From a virus, in IMG/VR virus record IMGVR_UViG_3300029922_000102, positions 1 to 48,461 of that record: a stretch of DNA of 48,461 bases; one strand, 5' to 3'. The notes under the pieces are model-generated. The model had not been told where the DNA came from, searched no databases, and was given only the letters and a program-made list of their open reading frames with translations. Position 1 is the stretch's first letter. The number at the start of each line of letters is the position of its first letter. Positions 28,914 through 38,195 of the stretch are shown in pieces. The translations under genes and the position numbers were made by a program.

Positions 28914-29201
28914 ATGAAAAAGTTACTTTTGATTTTATCATTTTTCGCGGGTTGTTCGCCAATCATGGCCCAATACTCAATTCCGAACCAAAAGACGATC
29001 AAAACGGAAATGTCGTTTGTTAAAAGAAATTACCAAGCGGTAATTAAAAGCAAAAAAAATTTGGGCTTGGTGTCGGTGAAAATTTGGATTGAAGACCAAG
29101 AGCAAATATTACTAGTTGAATATGAGGGGCAAGAGATTACGCAAGCCCAATTCAAGACATTAGACGACTATTTAGTTAAAATGAATGATTCACTAAAGTA
29201 A
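28914..29201 (+). CDS. Small exported protein
   Basis: The 95-residue product starts MKKLLLILSFFAGCSPIMAQ. The signal can be read as type I (cleavage after IMA, before Gln) or as a lipoprotein signal with FAGC as lipobox. The mature ~75 residues are a small alpha/beta domain (VSVKIWIEDQEQILLVEYEG). It immediately precedes the Thr-Pro repeat genes, whose signal peptides also end in A-Q. I chose the ATG at 28914 with GGGGGG upstream. Confidence 0.55.
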   Translation: MKKLLLILSFFAGCSPIMAQYSIPNQKTIKTEMSFVKRNYQAVIKSKKNLGLVSVKIWIEDQEQILLVEYEGQEITQAQFKTLDDYLVKMNDSLK

Positions 29202-29217
29202 ACGAGACAAAAAACCA

Positions 29218-29270
29218 TTTGGCCATGGGGATAAAAAAGGGAACGGGTAAAAAATCCTAGAGGGTTTTTT
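29218..29270 (+). promoter_or_regulatory. Conserved late-gene leader, copy B
   Basis: Shares TTTGGCCA, AAAAAGGGAACGGGTAAAAA, TCC and AGGG plus six Ts with copy A at 23845-23900. The start codon follows the T run directly. Confidence 0.65.
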
Positions 29271-30656
29271 ATGACGAAAAGAATAATTTTAGCAGGACTT
29301 TTAATCCTAATGGCCGCGCCAGTTATGGCGCAATTCTTACCACCCAACGGGCCAAACCAAAACCAAAATTCGGTTAACGCGATAATCTCAAACCCGCCAA
29401 CGAACACTTACACGCCTACGCCGATGTTAACTTGGACGCCGACTTACACCCCAACGTCAACGTTTACGCCTACGTCAACCTATTCGCCCACGCCGACGTA
29501 TACCAAAACGCCGACGTACACCCCTACCGGTTCGCCGACATATACTTGGACGAACACTTACACGCCAACCAATACACCGACTTACACCAACACGCCAACG
29601 CGAACCCCGACCGGTTCGGCCACGCCGTCTTACACTTCAACGCCTTCTTATACCAACACATTAACGTACACCCCGACCGGTTCGCCAACGCCGACGTACA
29701 CGTTTACGGCCACTTATACTTTTACCGCAAGCTATACCCCGACTTCGACTTATACCAGAGTGAACAGCACGGCAACGTACACGCCGACTTCGACCTATAC
29801 GTTTACTTCAACGTACACGCCGACGGCCACATTGCCCGCTGGGACGAATACGCCGACACCTTTAAACACTTCAACACCAACGGCAACTTATACGGGAACG
29901 AACACTTACACGCCGACAAGCACCTACACGCCAACGGGCACGAATACCGCAAGCTATACGCCTACGCCTTCGTATACGCCGACGGCAACTTACACGCCCA
30001 CGGGTTCTTTTACGCCGACGTACACAAATACCGCGAGCTATACCCCAACTTTGACTTATACGCCCACGGGTTCGCCGACAGCCACACCGACGTTTACCAA
30101 CACATACACAAATACGCCCACAGCCACGAATACAGGAACATCAACGCCGACGGGTTCATGGACACCGACTTATACGGCCACGCCGGTATTCACTTGGACA
30201 CCAACGTTTACACCAACGCCAATTTACACTTCAACGGCGACATACACGCCAACGGCGACTTATTCGCCAACGGCGACGTATACGCCTACACCTGGGGCGC
30301 CAACCAATTTGCAAAATGTCAGCGTCAAAGGTGGAATTTATAGCGCGGTGCCTTTGGTTCATGCCACGGGAATGGCCGTTACTATTGGAGCGGATTCAAA
30401 CGGTGACTTGTTTAAATATTGGTTCGGTCAAATTGTGGGAACCGGTGGGACGGGGGGCGTAACGGCTTCGCTTTATCCAATTGCGTACCCATTTGGTCCG
30501 GTGTCGCCAACGGCTTGCGGTGCGGTGACGGCCGCGGGTAATACCACGTCCGTTGTCTTCGTTTCAACGCCTATTCCGGCATGGGGTATGGCAATTTCGA
30601 TTTCTGGCAACGGTGCCGCCACGACCGAGACCGCCGAAGGTGGGGGACAAAACTAA
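29271..30656 (+). CDS. Secreted Thr-Pro repeat protein 1
   Basis: The 461-residue product has a Sec signal peptide (residues 1-20, ending APVMA before Gln), a short linker, about 295 residues of Thr/Pro/Tyr/Ser repeats (units such as [11 protein letters not shown] and TYTNTPT) to ~340, and a ~120-residue C-terminal globular domain ([20 protein letters not shown]...). The repeats should form an extended, possibly glycosylated stalk. A Sec signal in a tail-module gene is unusual, since tailed virions assemble in the cytoplasm. It may therefore be displayed on the infected cell, or be a host-derived fibre. Leader copy B precedes it. Confidence 0.75.
   Translation: MTKRIILAGLLILMAAPVMAQFLPPNGPNQNQNSVNAIISNPPTNTYTPTPMLTWTPTYTPTSTFTPTSTYSPTPTYTKTPTYTPTGSPTYTWTNTYTPTNTPTYTNTPTRTPTGSATPSYTSTPSYTNTLTYTPTGSPTPTYTFTATYTFTASYTPTSTYTRVNSTATYTPTSTYTFTSTYTPTATLPAGTNTPTPLNTSTPTATYTGTNTYTPTSTYTPTGTNTASYTPTPSYTPTATYTPTGSFTPTYTNTASYTPTLTYTPTGSPTATPTFTNTYTNTPTATNTGTSTPTGSWTPTYTATPVFTWTPTFTPTPIYTSTATYTPTATYSPTATYTPTPGAPTNLQNVSVKGGIYSAVPLVHATGMAVTIGADSNGDLFKYWFGQIVGTGGTGGVTASLYPIAYPFGPVSPTACGAVTAAGNTTSVVFVSTPIPAWGMAISISGNGAATTETAEGGGQN
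29400..30295 (+). repeat. Thr-Pro coding repeat tract
   Basis: Degenerate repeats of ACGCCGACNTACACN type, mostly 12-18 bases and always multiples of three. Because the unit lacks stops in other frames, a spurious 303-codon frame (29432-30343) is open across it. A stretch at about 29578-29621 is shared with the tract at 31188-31229 of the next gene. Confidence 0.9.
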
Positions 30657-31903
30657 TGAAACACGTTCTTATTGCGATAGCTTTATTTTTATGGGCTTCA
30701 AATTGCGGAGCCCAATCTGTTTTGTCACAATTGACCAATACGAACGCTTCGCACGAATTACCCGTTCCGGCTTGGGTTGTTCCGAATTATGCAGGACTTA
30801 TTCAATCGACGCCGTGGCCGGGGGATTTGGGATATGAAACTGATAATGGGCAATTTTTCAAATACAACGCCGCCGTCAGCCAATGGCAACAATTTAATTA
30901 TATTCCGGCTTATACCGCTACTTTTACGCCTTCGCCGACGAACACCTATACCGCGACGGCCACCTACACCGCAACGCCGGTTTTAACGTCAACGCCGACT
31001 TACACTTCGACATTTACTTACACTTACACCCCGACATACACCCCGACCGGTTCAAATACGCCGACAAATACAAGCACAAATACTTACACGAACACGCCGA
31101 CATATACGGCAACTAACACAAGTTCACCGACGCCAGCCGCGGGAACGCCAACTTGGACACCCACAAACACTTTAAGCCCGACACCGACTTACACCAACAC
31201 GCCAACGCGAACCCCGACCGGTTCGGCAACACCAACGTACACTTCGACTTCAACTTACACCAATACGCCTATGTATACGTCCACACCGACATACACGAAC
31301 ACACCGACATTTACGTTCACGAATACGGCAACAGCCACTTGGACGGTAACGCCGATTTTCACTCAAAAACCGTCGCAAGGTAACGATGTAAATGCCGTGG
31401 GTTATTACGTTGGATTAAATCAAAGCGGGGCGATTACATGGGCCAGCGGCCAAGCTTATTTTAATTTAGCAAGCCATGGGTTTGCGGTGGGAGATTGGGT
31501 GGCGATCGCTGGGGCTACCCCGACGGCTTATAACATCGTTGCTCAAATTTCGTCCGTCCCTAACGCCAATTATTTCACCTATGCGGTGCCAGGAAACCCA
31601 ACCACACCAAGCACCGGAACGGCGCAAGTTTTGTTTTGGTGGAGTGGCGGCCGGTCTTCGGGGCTTGGAAAAATAAGTTCGATTTCTAGGGGTGGAAATG
31701 GAAGCTATACGGCGAATTTCTACGACCCACAAGCGAATGTTTATTATCCAATTGACGGAACGGGTTATAGCGGGTCAACCGGTTTAACTTTGGTGCCGAT
31801 TTCTACCAACACAAGTTCGGTGCAATTTAATTTTTACACCATTGGAAACGTGGCCACGGACCCTTCGACCTATATGTATTTGCATTTGGGTGGGATTCAA
31901 TAA
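30656..31903 (+). CDS. Secreted Thr-Pro repeat protein 2
   Basis: The 415-residue product starts at the ATG overlapping the previous stop (TAATG). Signal peptide 1-19 ends NCGA before Gln. Residues ~46-80 resemble a small phage tail domain ([19 protein letters not shown]...WQQF). Residues ~86-236 are Thr-Pro repeats. The last ~175 residues form a beta-rich domain ([20 protein letters not shown]...). Mixing of a tail-like domain with a secretion signal is the notable point. A longer frame from 30581 is excluded because it would bury the signal peptide. Confidence 0.75.
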   Translation: MKHVLIAIALFLWASNCGAQSVLSQLTNTNASHELPVPAWVVPNYAGLIQSTPWPGDLGYETDNGQFFKYNAAVSQWQQFNYIPAYTATFTPSPTNTYTATATYTATPVLTSTPTYTSTFTYTYTPTYTPTGSNTPTNTSTNTYTNTPTYTATNTSSPTPAAGTPTWTPTNTLSPTPTYTNTPTRTPTGSATPTYTSTSTYTNTPMYTSTPTYTNTPTFTFTNTATATWTVTPIFTQKPSQGNDVNAVGYYVGLNQSGAITWASGQAYFNLASHGFAVGDWVAIAGATPTAYNIVAQISSVPNANYFTYAVPGNPTTPSTGTAQVLFWWSGGRSSGLGKISSISRGGNGSYTANFYDPQANVYYPIDGTGYSGSTGLTLVPISTNTSSVQFNFYTIGNVATDPSTYMYLHLGGIQ

Positions 31904-32386
31904 GTGAGTCTAAAGGTTACCGACGAATGGACCGCGTTTGGTAAGGCTTTCAAAAAAGAAATGGTAATCATGCAAGGGAAACCCTACGTCAAGGTGGGGT
32001 TTCCAGCCGGTGATGCCTTCGAAAAAGAAGAGGGCAACGGCATAACCGTTGGGATGGTGGCCATATTCGCGGAATTTGGCACTTGGTCCGAGCCTGAACG
32101 GTCTTTTCTACGCGCCACATTTGACGAAAAGCAAAGAGAAATTAAAGAGTTTATCGCCCAACTAATGTATAAGATTTCGGGCTTGGAAATAACAACGGAA
32201 CAAGCCTTGAACCAATTGGGGGCCTTCGGTGTTAAACTCGTTGTACAAAAAATTGATTCTCAAATTCCGCCGCCTAACGCGCCGTCAACGATCGCCCGCA
32301 AGGGGTCTTCGACGCCATTAATAGACAGCGGCCAAATGCGACAAACGCTTTTATCACAGGGCTGGAAGGTAAACATACCGAAATGA
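31904..32386 (+). CDS. HK97 gp10-like neck / tail completion protein
   Basis: The 160-residue product starts with GTG. The pattern VKVGFPAG, VGMVAIFAEFGTWSEPERSFL (~53-73) and the late TIARKGSSTPLIDSGQMRQT (~129-148) matches gp10-like neck proteins, where the strand EFGT...P.R.F and the LIDSGQ..Q/N element are conserved. It helps join head and tail. The stop overlaps the next start by ATGA. Confidence 0.75.
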   Translation: MSLKVTDEWTAFGKAFKKEMVIMQGKPYVKVGFPAGDAFEKEEGNGITVGMVAIFAEFGTWSEPERSFLRATFDEKQREIKEFIAQLMYKISGLEITTEQALNQLGAFGVKLVVQKIDSQIPPPNAPSTIARKGSSTPLIDSGQMRQTLLSQGWKVNIPK

Positions 32387-32829
32387 CATTTCAAAACAGA
32401 ATTTTAAACCGATTCGGGAACCGTGACGCGTGGAATGGAAACCCCGTGGGCGTCGTTTGTCAGCGTCAAACGCCACCGGCTGGGGGAATTTCGTTAGATT
32501 CGTTGGGCAATCCGATTGGCGCGGTTTACACCACGTTTACGGCGCAAATTTCAATTCAAGAATACAAGGGGCGGGACCGCGATTGGTTGCCGCAAGGTTA
32601 CCGAGAAAGTGAAATTGTTTCGATTTGTTCCGACGTTCTATTGGTTTGTCAGGACGTACCAAGCCAAGTTCTTGGCGACATTATCCCTTGGACCGACCCG
32701 AGCGGGGTTACAAGGACTTATTTAGTGATTCATAGGGCGACGGCCGACGGCGCTTTTCAAATGGACATTAACTATTGGGAAGGCTATGGGGCTTTAATTC
32801 CGTTGGGTTCACAACCAGGACAACCCTAA
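32383..32829 (+). CDS. Hypothetical neck-region protein
   Basis: The 148-residue all-beta product (NRDAWNGNPVGVVCQRQTPP..., SICSDVLLVCQDV). Position between the gp10-like and the neck-terminator-like genes suggests a minor neck or head-tail joining protein. No specific family is recognised. Confidence 0.5.
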   Translation: MTFQNRILNRFGNRDAWNGNPVGVVCQRQTPPAGGISLDSLGNPIGAVYTTFTAQISIQEYKGRDRDWLPQGYRESEIVSICSDVLLVCQDVPSQVLGDIIPWTDPSGVTRTYLVIHRATADGAFQMDINYWEGYGALIPLGSQPGQP

Positions 32830-33479
32830 TGACAATTAATTTTCAAGCCGTAATCGACAACAACGCCATAAAGAATGTGTTGGCGCAATTCATCCAAGCC
32901 GTGGTTCAACAAGCGGGTCAAGCGAATGCGCCAAATTCGGGTGGGCCATATTCGTGGATTAAAGATTTTTCGTTGGCCGTGACGCCTAAAAAACCATACG
33001 TCGGAATTAAAGTAACGGGCCCAAGACGCATTGGAAGTTATGACGAAGTGAGGGTTCAACCGTTATTAACCAACGAAGGCGTTGTGGTGGTGGACAACGA
33101 AGGGCGGCCGGTATTTGGTTCTTGGAGTCTTCAAGGCGAACGGGAATACATGGTTTCGCTTACTTGCGTTTCGGACGACGAGGCGGGGCCGAATCTGGCC
33201 ACTACTTTAATGGCGGCGCTTCAATCCGAGTTTTACTTATTGACCTTGGAAGCGGGGGGGCTTTATTCGGTTAGGAACATTAACCCCATAATGGACGCCA
33301 CCCAGCAAATGCCAAATGGGGTTTTGTATGAAAGAAGAGCGGTTTTAGATTTTGGATTGGCGGCGGTTTCTTCGATTCTTTATTGTTCTGACGTAATCCA
33401 AACGGTGGCCGGCCAAATAACGGTTACGACCCAAGGCGGGGTCAAGCTACAAATACCATTGACACCCATCGACGTTTAA
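32829..33479 (+). CDS. Neck terminator-like protein
   Basis: The 216-residue product starts in the previous stop (TAATG). It has an N-terminal helix (VLAQFIQAVVQQAGQ), then a beta-rich body with PYVGIKVTGPRRIGSYDEVR and REYMVSLTCVSDDEAGPNLA, and YERRAVLDFGLAAVSS. The arrangement of strand, A..A..L helix and ...eRr.ldf... strand is typical of phage neck terminator proteins that cap the tail tube. Predicted by pattern and place. Confidence 0.55.
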   Translation: MTINFQAVIDNNAIKNVLAQFIQAVVQQAGQANAPNSGGPYSWIKDFSLAVTPKKPYVGIKVTGPRRIGSYDEVRVQPLLTNEGVVVVDNEGRPVFGSWSLQGEREYMVSLTCVSDDEAGPNLATTLMAALQSEFYLLTLEAGGLYSVRNINPIMDATQQMPNGVLYERRAVLDFGLAAVSSILYCSDVIQTVAGQITVTTQGGVKLQIPLTPIDV

Positions 33480-33505
33480 ACGAAAATTAAAGCCTAGTCG
33501 GACGG

Positions 33506-33559
33506 TTTGGCCACCGAGAAGTTTTAGGGAAATGGTAGACCTTCTTAGAGGGGTTTTTG
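33506..33559 (+). promoter_or_regulatory. Conserved late-gene leader, copy C
   Basis: TTTGGCCACCGAGAAGTTTT, then AGGGAAATGG and AGAGGGGTTTTTG lead to the sheath ATG at 33560. Less conserved than copies A and B, but with the same order of blocks. Confidence 0.55.
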
Positions 33560-34948
33560 ATGCAACTTTCCGACCTAGTAAGCATTTCTCTTTCGATTAC
33601 CAACCCCCCAAATTTACAAACAGGATTCGCAACCGGTCTTATTACCGGATTTTCTAACCGCCTTGGCTCGGGTATTCCCGTGGCCATTCTTTCGGGTATC
33701 ACTTCGGCCGCAAATGGTTTAAGTCAATTGGCTGGTCTTGGTTATTTAACAACCGACCCCGAATATTTGGCCGCCACTTCTTATTTGAGTGCTTTACCGA
33801 CACCAACAAGCATGGCCGTTGGAAAACGTAATGCCAAGGTTGCCCAAGTCGCGACGATAACAGTTAACACCGCGACCAACGCGCACGTTTACACCGCTTC
33901 ACTTTATGGCCAAACGGCCACTTATACGGCAACCGTTCCTTCTGACACCACCACCACAATTGCCGCGGCTTTGGTTACGGCCTTGGAAGCTTTAACGGCC
34001 CCGATTTATCAAACCACTACGATTGCCAATACGGGTGCGGTTATTACAATTACAGCGGTAACGGCCGGAATCGACATTGCCGTTTCGACAAGCGATTCTT
34101 TGATGACGGCGGCGATCGGCACCCCAGCCGTCGGTTATTTGTCCGACATGAAAACGATTATGCAATACAACTTGGGACCGACAAACGGAAACAACTTTGT
34201 ATTGTTTTCAAGCACCGGCGAAACCGACGTGGACATTTACGTTGCCAATACAATTGCAACGGTTTATTCGAAATTTCATATTGCCAAGAGTTCCGAATCT
34301 GGTTGTCTCAATGGAACAGATACGCTTTATAACGCCATTGGCGCCTTGGGAAGCCCGACCGGTACCATGATGAATTATTTTGGCGCTTCAAATGGAATTG
34401 CCACTTATGCTGACGCCGGACTAATGGGCGGATTTGTAACCCAAAACCCAGGCAGTTATTCAGCGAATTTAAAAACAATCCCAGGAACCACGCCCGACGG
34501 AAGTTTAACCGAAGTCCAAATTGCCGCCTTGAAAGCGGCCAATATTAATTTCTACACAACCGTTGGCACACAACCTTTCTTTATCAATGGACGGGCGGCC
34601 GATGGAAACGGCGTGGACATTTATTACGGCCTTTACGCTTTCCAATTACAGGTTCAAACCCAGGTGGTTACGGCCATGGCCGCTTTGCCGAAATTCCCAT
34701 TCACCGATCAAGGCATTACAATTATTGTGGACGCTATCAATCAGATAGCCGCTTTGTTTTCGGGCCCGTCTTACAACTTCTTTTCGCCTGACCCCGTTAC
34801 CGGTTTGCCTTACCAGATTTTTGCACCAACCGCCGCTTCTTTTAGCGCGCTTCAACGTCAAACCGGCGCTTTAACCGGAATTAAATTTAACGGCCGTTTA
34901 GCTGGGGACGTTTTAAGCGTCTCCATAACCGGTCAAGTCCACTACTAA
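33560..34948 (+). CDS. Tail sheath protein (DUF3383-like)
   Basis: The 462-residue product begins with LSDLVSISLSITNPPN, the usual start of DUF3383 sheath proteins, and ends with a conserved-looking beta domain (GIKFNGRLAGDVLSVSITGQ). An inserted Thr/Ala-rich domain (~90-175) decorates the surface, as in many sheaths. The sheath is the contractile outer layer of the tail, which establishes a myovirus morphology. It starts a tail operon with leader copy C; the tube gene follows 10 bases later. Confidence 0.8.
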   Translation: MQLSDLVSISLSITNPPNLQTGFATGLITGFSNRLGSGIPVAILSGITSAANGLSQLAGLGYLTTDPEYLAATSYLSALPTPTSMAVGKRNAKVAQVATITVNTATNAHVYTASLYGQTATYTATVPSDTTTTIAAALVTALEALTAPIYQTTTIANTGAVITITAVTAGIDIAVSTSDSLMTAAIGTPAVGYLSDMKTIMQYNLGPTNGNNFVLFSSTGETDVDIYVANTIATVYSKFHIAKSSESGCLNGTDTLYNAIGALGSPTGTMMNYFGASNGIATYADAGLMGGFVTQNPGSYSANLKTIPGTTPDGSLTEVQIAALKAANINFYTTVGTQPFFINGRAADGNGVDIYYGLYAFQLQVQTQVVTAMAALPKFPFTDQGITIIVDAINQIAALFSGPSYNFFSPDPVTGLPYQIFAPTAASFSALQRQTGALTGIKFNGRLAGDVLSVSITGQVHY

Positions 34949-34958
34949 GGGGTCGGGA

Positions 34959-35378
34959 ATGTTCACATACAGATTTAGCGCGGTTAGTGCGACGGTTGGC
35001 GGACTTCCTGTTACCGGTTATGCTGAAGGGGTGGCGGTTGAAGTTGAAAGCGACAAAGACCTATTCACCAAACAAATTGGCGCCGATGGCCAAACGACCC
35101 GTTCCCAGCAAACGAACATAACCGGAAAAATCACGTTTCATTTAATGCAAACTTCGGCGTCAAATGATTACTTTTCGACATTGGCTTTATTAGACCGTTC
35201 GGTGGCGGGTGGTGCGCGCCCAATTACTTTGCGCGACGCTTCGGGACGTTCTGTTACAATGACGGCCATTGGCTGGGTAATGAAAATGCCAAAACAAGAT
35301 TTCCAGGTGGATTCGAAAGAACGCACTTGGGTATTTGATTGTGCTGACTTGATTGTGCAGTTCTTAGGCGGGAATTAA
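34959..35378 (+). CDS. Tail tube protein (DUF3277-like)
   Basis: The 139-residue product fits DUF3277: YRFSAVSATVGGLPVTGYAE at the start, VEVESDKDLFTKQIGADGQTT in the middle, ITFHLMQTSASNDYF and RPITLRDASG, with a WVFDCADLIVQFLGGN end. It polymerises into the inner tube inside the sheath. Gene order sheath, tube, chaperone, tape measure is canonical. Confidence 0.85.
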   Translation: MFTYRFSAVSATVGGLPVTGYAEGVAVEVESDKDLFTKQIGADGQTTRSQQTNITGKITFHLMQTSASNDYFSTLALLDRSVAGGARPITLRDASGRSVTMTAIGWVMKMPKQDFQVDSKERTWVFDCADLIVQFLGGN

Positions 35379-35398
35379 TCTAATGGGGGACATTGGCC

Positions 35399-35899
35399 AT
35401 GAAATCCGAGAAAGTTGTAATTTTTGGTAGCAAGAAATTCCAAGTTGTTTCAATCCCGCCGACTTTAGCTTTAAAGTATTATTTCACACTTCAAAAATAC
35501 GTTTTGGGACCTACCGGCGAAGTTTTGGGCCAACTCTTAACGACCGTTGAACCTGACAAAAACCCGACAAAAGAGATAAACAAAGATGCGGTAATTGCCA
35601 AACTATTGGCGTCTATCGGCGAACAAATAGACTTGGGAAGCGTTTTGGGTAAGCTTGCCGCGACCATTGACCCCGACATTTTGACAGAGCTTTTTAAGGG
35701 GTTAATTACGAATGGGGTTTTAAAGATTGACGAAAAGGGGCAACCCGTAACGTTCATTTTTGAGGAAGAATTTATTGGCGATATTACAACCTTATTCGGG
35801 TTAGTTAGTGAGGTTGTGAGCCATAACTACCCAAATTTTTTCGCCATGTTATTAGGACTACTAAACATAACCAAACCGGCTTCGACCCTGGCCCACTAG
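35399..35899 (+). CDS. Tail assembly chaperone, zero-frame product
   Basis: The 166-residue product sits between tube and tape measure as expected for a tail assembly chaperone. Residues ~10-145 are helical (ALKYYFTLQKYVLG..., then SVLGKLAATIDPDILTELFK). The ATG at 35399 has GGGGGA upstream. A slippery heptamer at 35836-35842 allows a -1 frameshift into the overlapping frame ending at 36072, which would give a 224-residue long form. This short/long pair is a standard feature of phage tail chaperones. Confidence 0.7.
   Translation: MKSEKVVIFGSKKFQVVSIPPTLALKYYFTLQKYVLGPTGEVLGQLLTTVEPDKNPTKEINKDAVIAKLLASIGEQIDLGSVLGKLAATIDPDILTELFKGLITNGVLKIDEKGQPVTFIFEEEFIGDITTLFGLVSEVVSHNYPNFFAMLLGLLNITKPASTLAH
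35836..35842 (+). promoter_or_regulatory. Slippery heptamer TTTTTTC for -1 frameshifting
   Basis: T TTT TTC lies in the correct register of the chaperone gene (codons AAT TTT TTC) and is a textbook X XXY YYZ site. After slipping, the -1 frame stays open from CGC at 35842 to TGA at 36070-36072. Confidence 0.6.
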
Positions 35900-36072
35900 C
35901 ATTTGAAGGGATGATTTGGCGACCTATCCTTGAAGGCGTGGCCACCCTTAACGAAATCGAAAAATATTGGAGTTTGGAAGACGTGTTTTTGGCGAACCAA
36001 GCTTTGGACGTAAAAGCCGAGGCGATTGAATACCACCAAGCGGTTGCGGCGGAAAAGGCAAAGAACAAATGA
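35842..36072 (+). CDS. Tail assembly chaperone, -1 frame extension
   Basis: The -1 frame encodes 76 further residues, including FEGMIWRPILEGVATLNEIE and WSLEDVFLANQALDVKAEAI. The motif of W-S-L-E-D-V followed by N-x-A-L-D is typical of the second half of phage chaperone pairs. The part from the ATG at 35911 could also be made separately (53 residues), and that start has GAAGGG immediately upstream. Its stop overlaps the tape measure start (ATGA). Confidence 0.65.
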   Translation, partial: RHVIRTTKHNQTGFDPGPLAFEGMIWRPILEGVATLNEIEKYWSLEDVFLANQALDVKAEAIEYHQAVAAEKAKNK

Positions 36073-37442
36073 TTGCAAGAGAGTTAGCCGTTATCTTTGG
36101 ACTTGAAACGAAGAAAGAAGACTTCGACAAGGTTAACCAAAACATCGAAGGCATTAAAGACGCCGCCCACCGGTTTTTGGAAGTGTACGTTGGTGAAAAG
36201 ATTTTGCACGGGCTCATTGATAGTTTTAGAGAATTTGGGGAAACGTCCCGCGAAATTATGGACGCCCAATTATTCGGATTAAATACCACCCAATACCAGG
36301 TTTTGCAACAAGGCGCCCAAATGTTCGGGGTCCAACGCCAGCGGTTCGACATGGGCATTGCCTTGATGCAACGGAACGCCTACGAAGCAAGCCGCGGTAA
36401 CAAAGAAGCGGCTATGTCCTTTGCCCAATTGGGCGTAAACGTAATGGACAACAACGGGAAATTAAAGAATACAAAAGACCTTCTTTATCAAATTGCCGAT
36501 GGAATGAAGCGGTTTAAAGACGACCCAGCCACCCGCGTTGCCATGGGCGAAAAACTTTTTGGGATGCGTGACATTGAATTTCAAAACCTTCTTTTGAAGG
36601 GGTCCGAGGGAATGCAAGCTTTGGAAAGGGACGCAAAAAGTTTAGGATTTGTTATGGGCGAAGCCGCCGTTGCCGCGGGCAAGCGATTTAACGAACAAAT
36701 GATTCGTGTCCAATTCATTATCGACGGTTTAAGAAACAAGCTTATGTCGGCGTTGGCGCCTGTAATTAATGAGTTGGTGGACAAGATTATTGCGTGGGTC
36801 AAGGCCAATCAAAAGTTATTGGACCAAAAAATTAAAGAGTTTGCCCAAGGACTTATCGACGTGGTAGTGACGTTGGCGGGGATTTTAAAAAACATTTCGG
36901 TTGTTCTTTTGGGATTGGCGGGTATTGTGGGGGGCGTTTCGGCCGCTTTAAAGATATTGATTTATACGTTCCTGGCCATGAAAGCTTTGGACATTGGCGT
37001 TGGAATTTTCAAATTCGTTGAAGGCTTTATAGAATTGGCAAAGGTTATAAAGGCCGCGGCCATTGCCATGGGAATATTCGACGGCACTTTGGCGCTTAGT
37101 CCGATCGGCGCATTTATCGCCGCTTTGACGGCTTTGTATTTTGCGTTGAAATACATTTATGATTTGATTTGGGGAAGTAAAGCCAATTCGGTGGACATTA
37201 ACGCAATTAACCAAGGCAATGCCGGTGTTAGTGGGTATATTGCGGGCCAGGGAAGCCGGTTGGTTAGCAATTCATCGTCTAAGCAAAGCTCGGTTGTTTT
37301 AAGCCCGAGATACGAAATAAACGTTAAAGGTGGCGACGACGCCAAGCAAATTGGAAAAAACATCAAAGAGGCCATGGAAGACCATACGAATAGTTTAATT
37401 AAAGACTTGGATAGAAAAACGTCGTATTTGCAAAACTACTAA
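36069..37442 (+). CDS. Tape measure protein
   Basis: The 457-residue product is mostly helical, with an N-terminal coiled region, a central TMP-like domain (FRMG-type segments such as VAMGEKLFGMRDIEFQNLLL), and hydrophobic segments at ~275-300 and ~325-370 that could insert in the host membrane during ejection. At roughly 1.5 angstrom per residue, this length predicts a short tail of about 70 nm. Follows the chaperone and precedes baseplate genes, as is standard. Confidence 0.85.
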   Translation: MIARELAVIFGLETKKEDFDKVNQNIEGIKDAAHRFLEVYVGEKILHGLIDSFREFGETSREIMDAQLFGLNTTQYQVLQQGAQMFGVQRQRFDMGIALMQRNAYEASRGNKEAAMSFAQLGVNVMDNNGKLKNTKDLLYQIADGMKRFKDDPATRVAMGEKLFGMRDIEFQNLLLKGSEGMQALERDAKSLGFVMGEAAVAAGKRFNEQMIRVQFIIDGLRNKLMSALAPVINELVDKIIAWVKANQKLLDQKIKEFAQGLIDVVVTLAGILKNISVVLLGLAGIVGGVSAALKILIYTFLAMKALDIGVGIFKFVEGFIELAKVIKAAAIAMGIFDGTLALSPIGAFIAALTALYFALKYIYDLIWGSKANSVDINAINQGNAGVSGYIAGQGSRLVSNSSSKQSSVVLSPRYEINVKGGDDAKQIGKNIKEAMEDHTNSLIKDLDRKTSYLQNY

Positions 37443-37451
37443 GGGGTAACC

Positions 37452-38195
37452 GTGGCCGCTTTAACATTGCTTCAACGAAAAAACTTAACCCTTGGAATTG
37501 TGGACCCTGCCAACTCGGTTTATAACTCTTCGTCCAATAACGTTGGAAATTTCAACACGACAACCCAAACTTCCCAATCGTCAAGCTCGGTTTTTGATGC
37601 TTCGGAACCGGTGGCCTTGGTGTTTGACGTAATCCCAACCGAAGAAAACGCACTTGAAAACGTGGGAACGACCAACCCGATTGAAACCGGCGGGTTTGTG
37701 TCGGATATGATTCGAACCATGCCGGAAAAAGCGACGTTCACGGCGGTTATTTCCCAAGCTACTTTGGCAAATATTTTGGGGTTGCCCGTGGGTGCGATTT
37801 TGGGATTGGCAAGCGATCGGGTAACCGATGCGTACAATTACATTCACGACAATATCATGGTGGCCAAGGCTATTTTTGATTTCGTAAGCGGGTTAAAGGT
37901 TTACCAAACCTATTACATGAGTTCGTTTAAGGTGAACCGCGACCCCGAAACGGCCATGTGTTTAAGTTGTACTTTTACGATTACGCAATTAAATATTGTC
38001 GGCGCCACGTTGGTTAATGGATTGGCGCCACAACCGGTTAGTGCGCCGTCGTCGGCCGTGCCACAAGAAGACTTGGGACAAACGGCGACCGAACAAGCCA
38101 CCAACTTTCAACAAGCGGACATTAACGGAATTACGAATGTTTATAGCGGTGCCATAACCCAAACGGGTAATTCTTTCGGGGGAAGCATTCAATAA
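37452..38195 (+). CDS. Dit-like distal tail protein
   Basis: The 247-residue product starts with GTG. Its core, from VALVFDVIPTEENALENVG (~55-73) through ETGGFVSDMIRTMPEKATF (~77-95) to the FVSGLKVYQTYYMSSFKV strand pair, matches the Dit-like tail domain of baseplate proteins with a P-E-x-G/S-D pattern. The C-terminal ~60 residues are Gln/Ser-rich and flexible. It links the tube end to the hub. Confidence 0.65.
   Translation: MAALTLLQRKNLTLGIVDPANSVYNSSSNNVGNFNTTTQTSQSSSSVFDASEPVALVFDVIPTEENALENVGTTNPIETGGFVSDMIRTMPEKATFTAVISQATLANILGLPVGAILGLASDRVTDAYNYIHDNIMVAKAIFDFVSGLKVYQTYYMSSFKVNRDPETAMCLSCTFTITQLNIVGATLVNGLAPQPVSAPSSAVPQEDLGQTATEQATNFQQADINGITNVYSGAITQTGNSFGGSIQ

Noticed and set aside
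29432-30343. 303-codon frame overlapping the first Thr-Pro repeat gene
   Set aside because: It is the +2 reading of a stop-free repeat; its His/Asp/Tyr-rich product mirrors the repeat period, has no ribosome site, and ends where the repeat ends.
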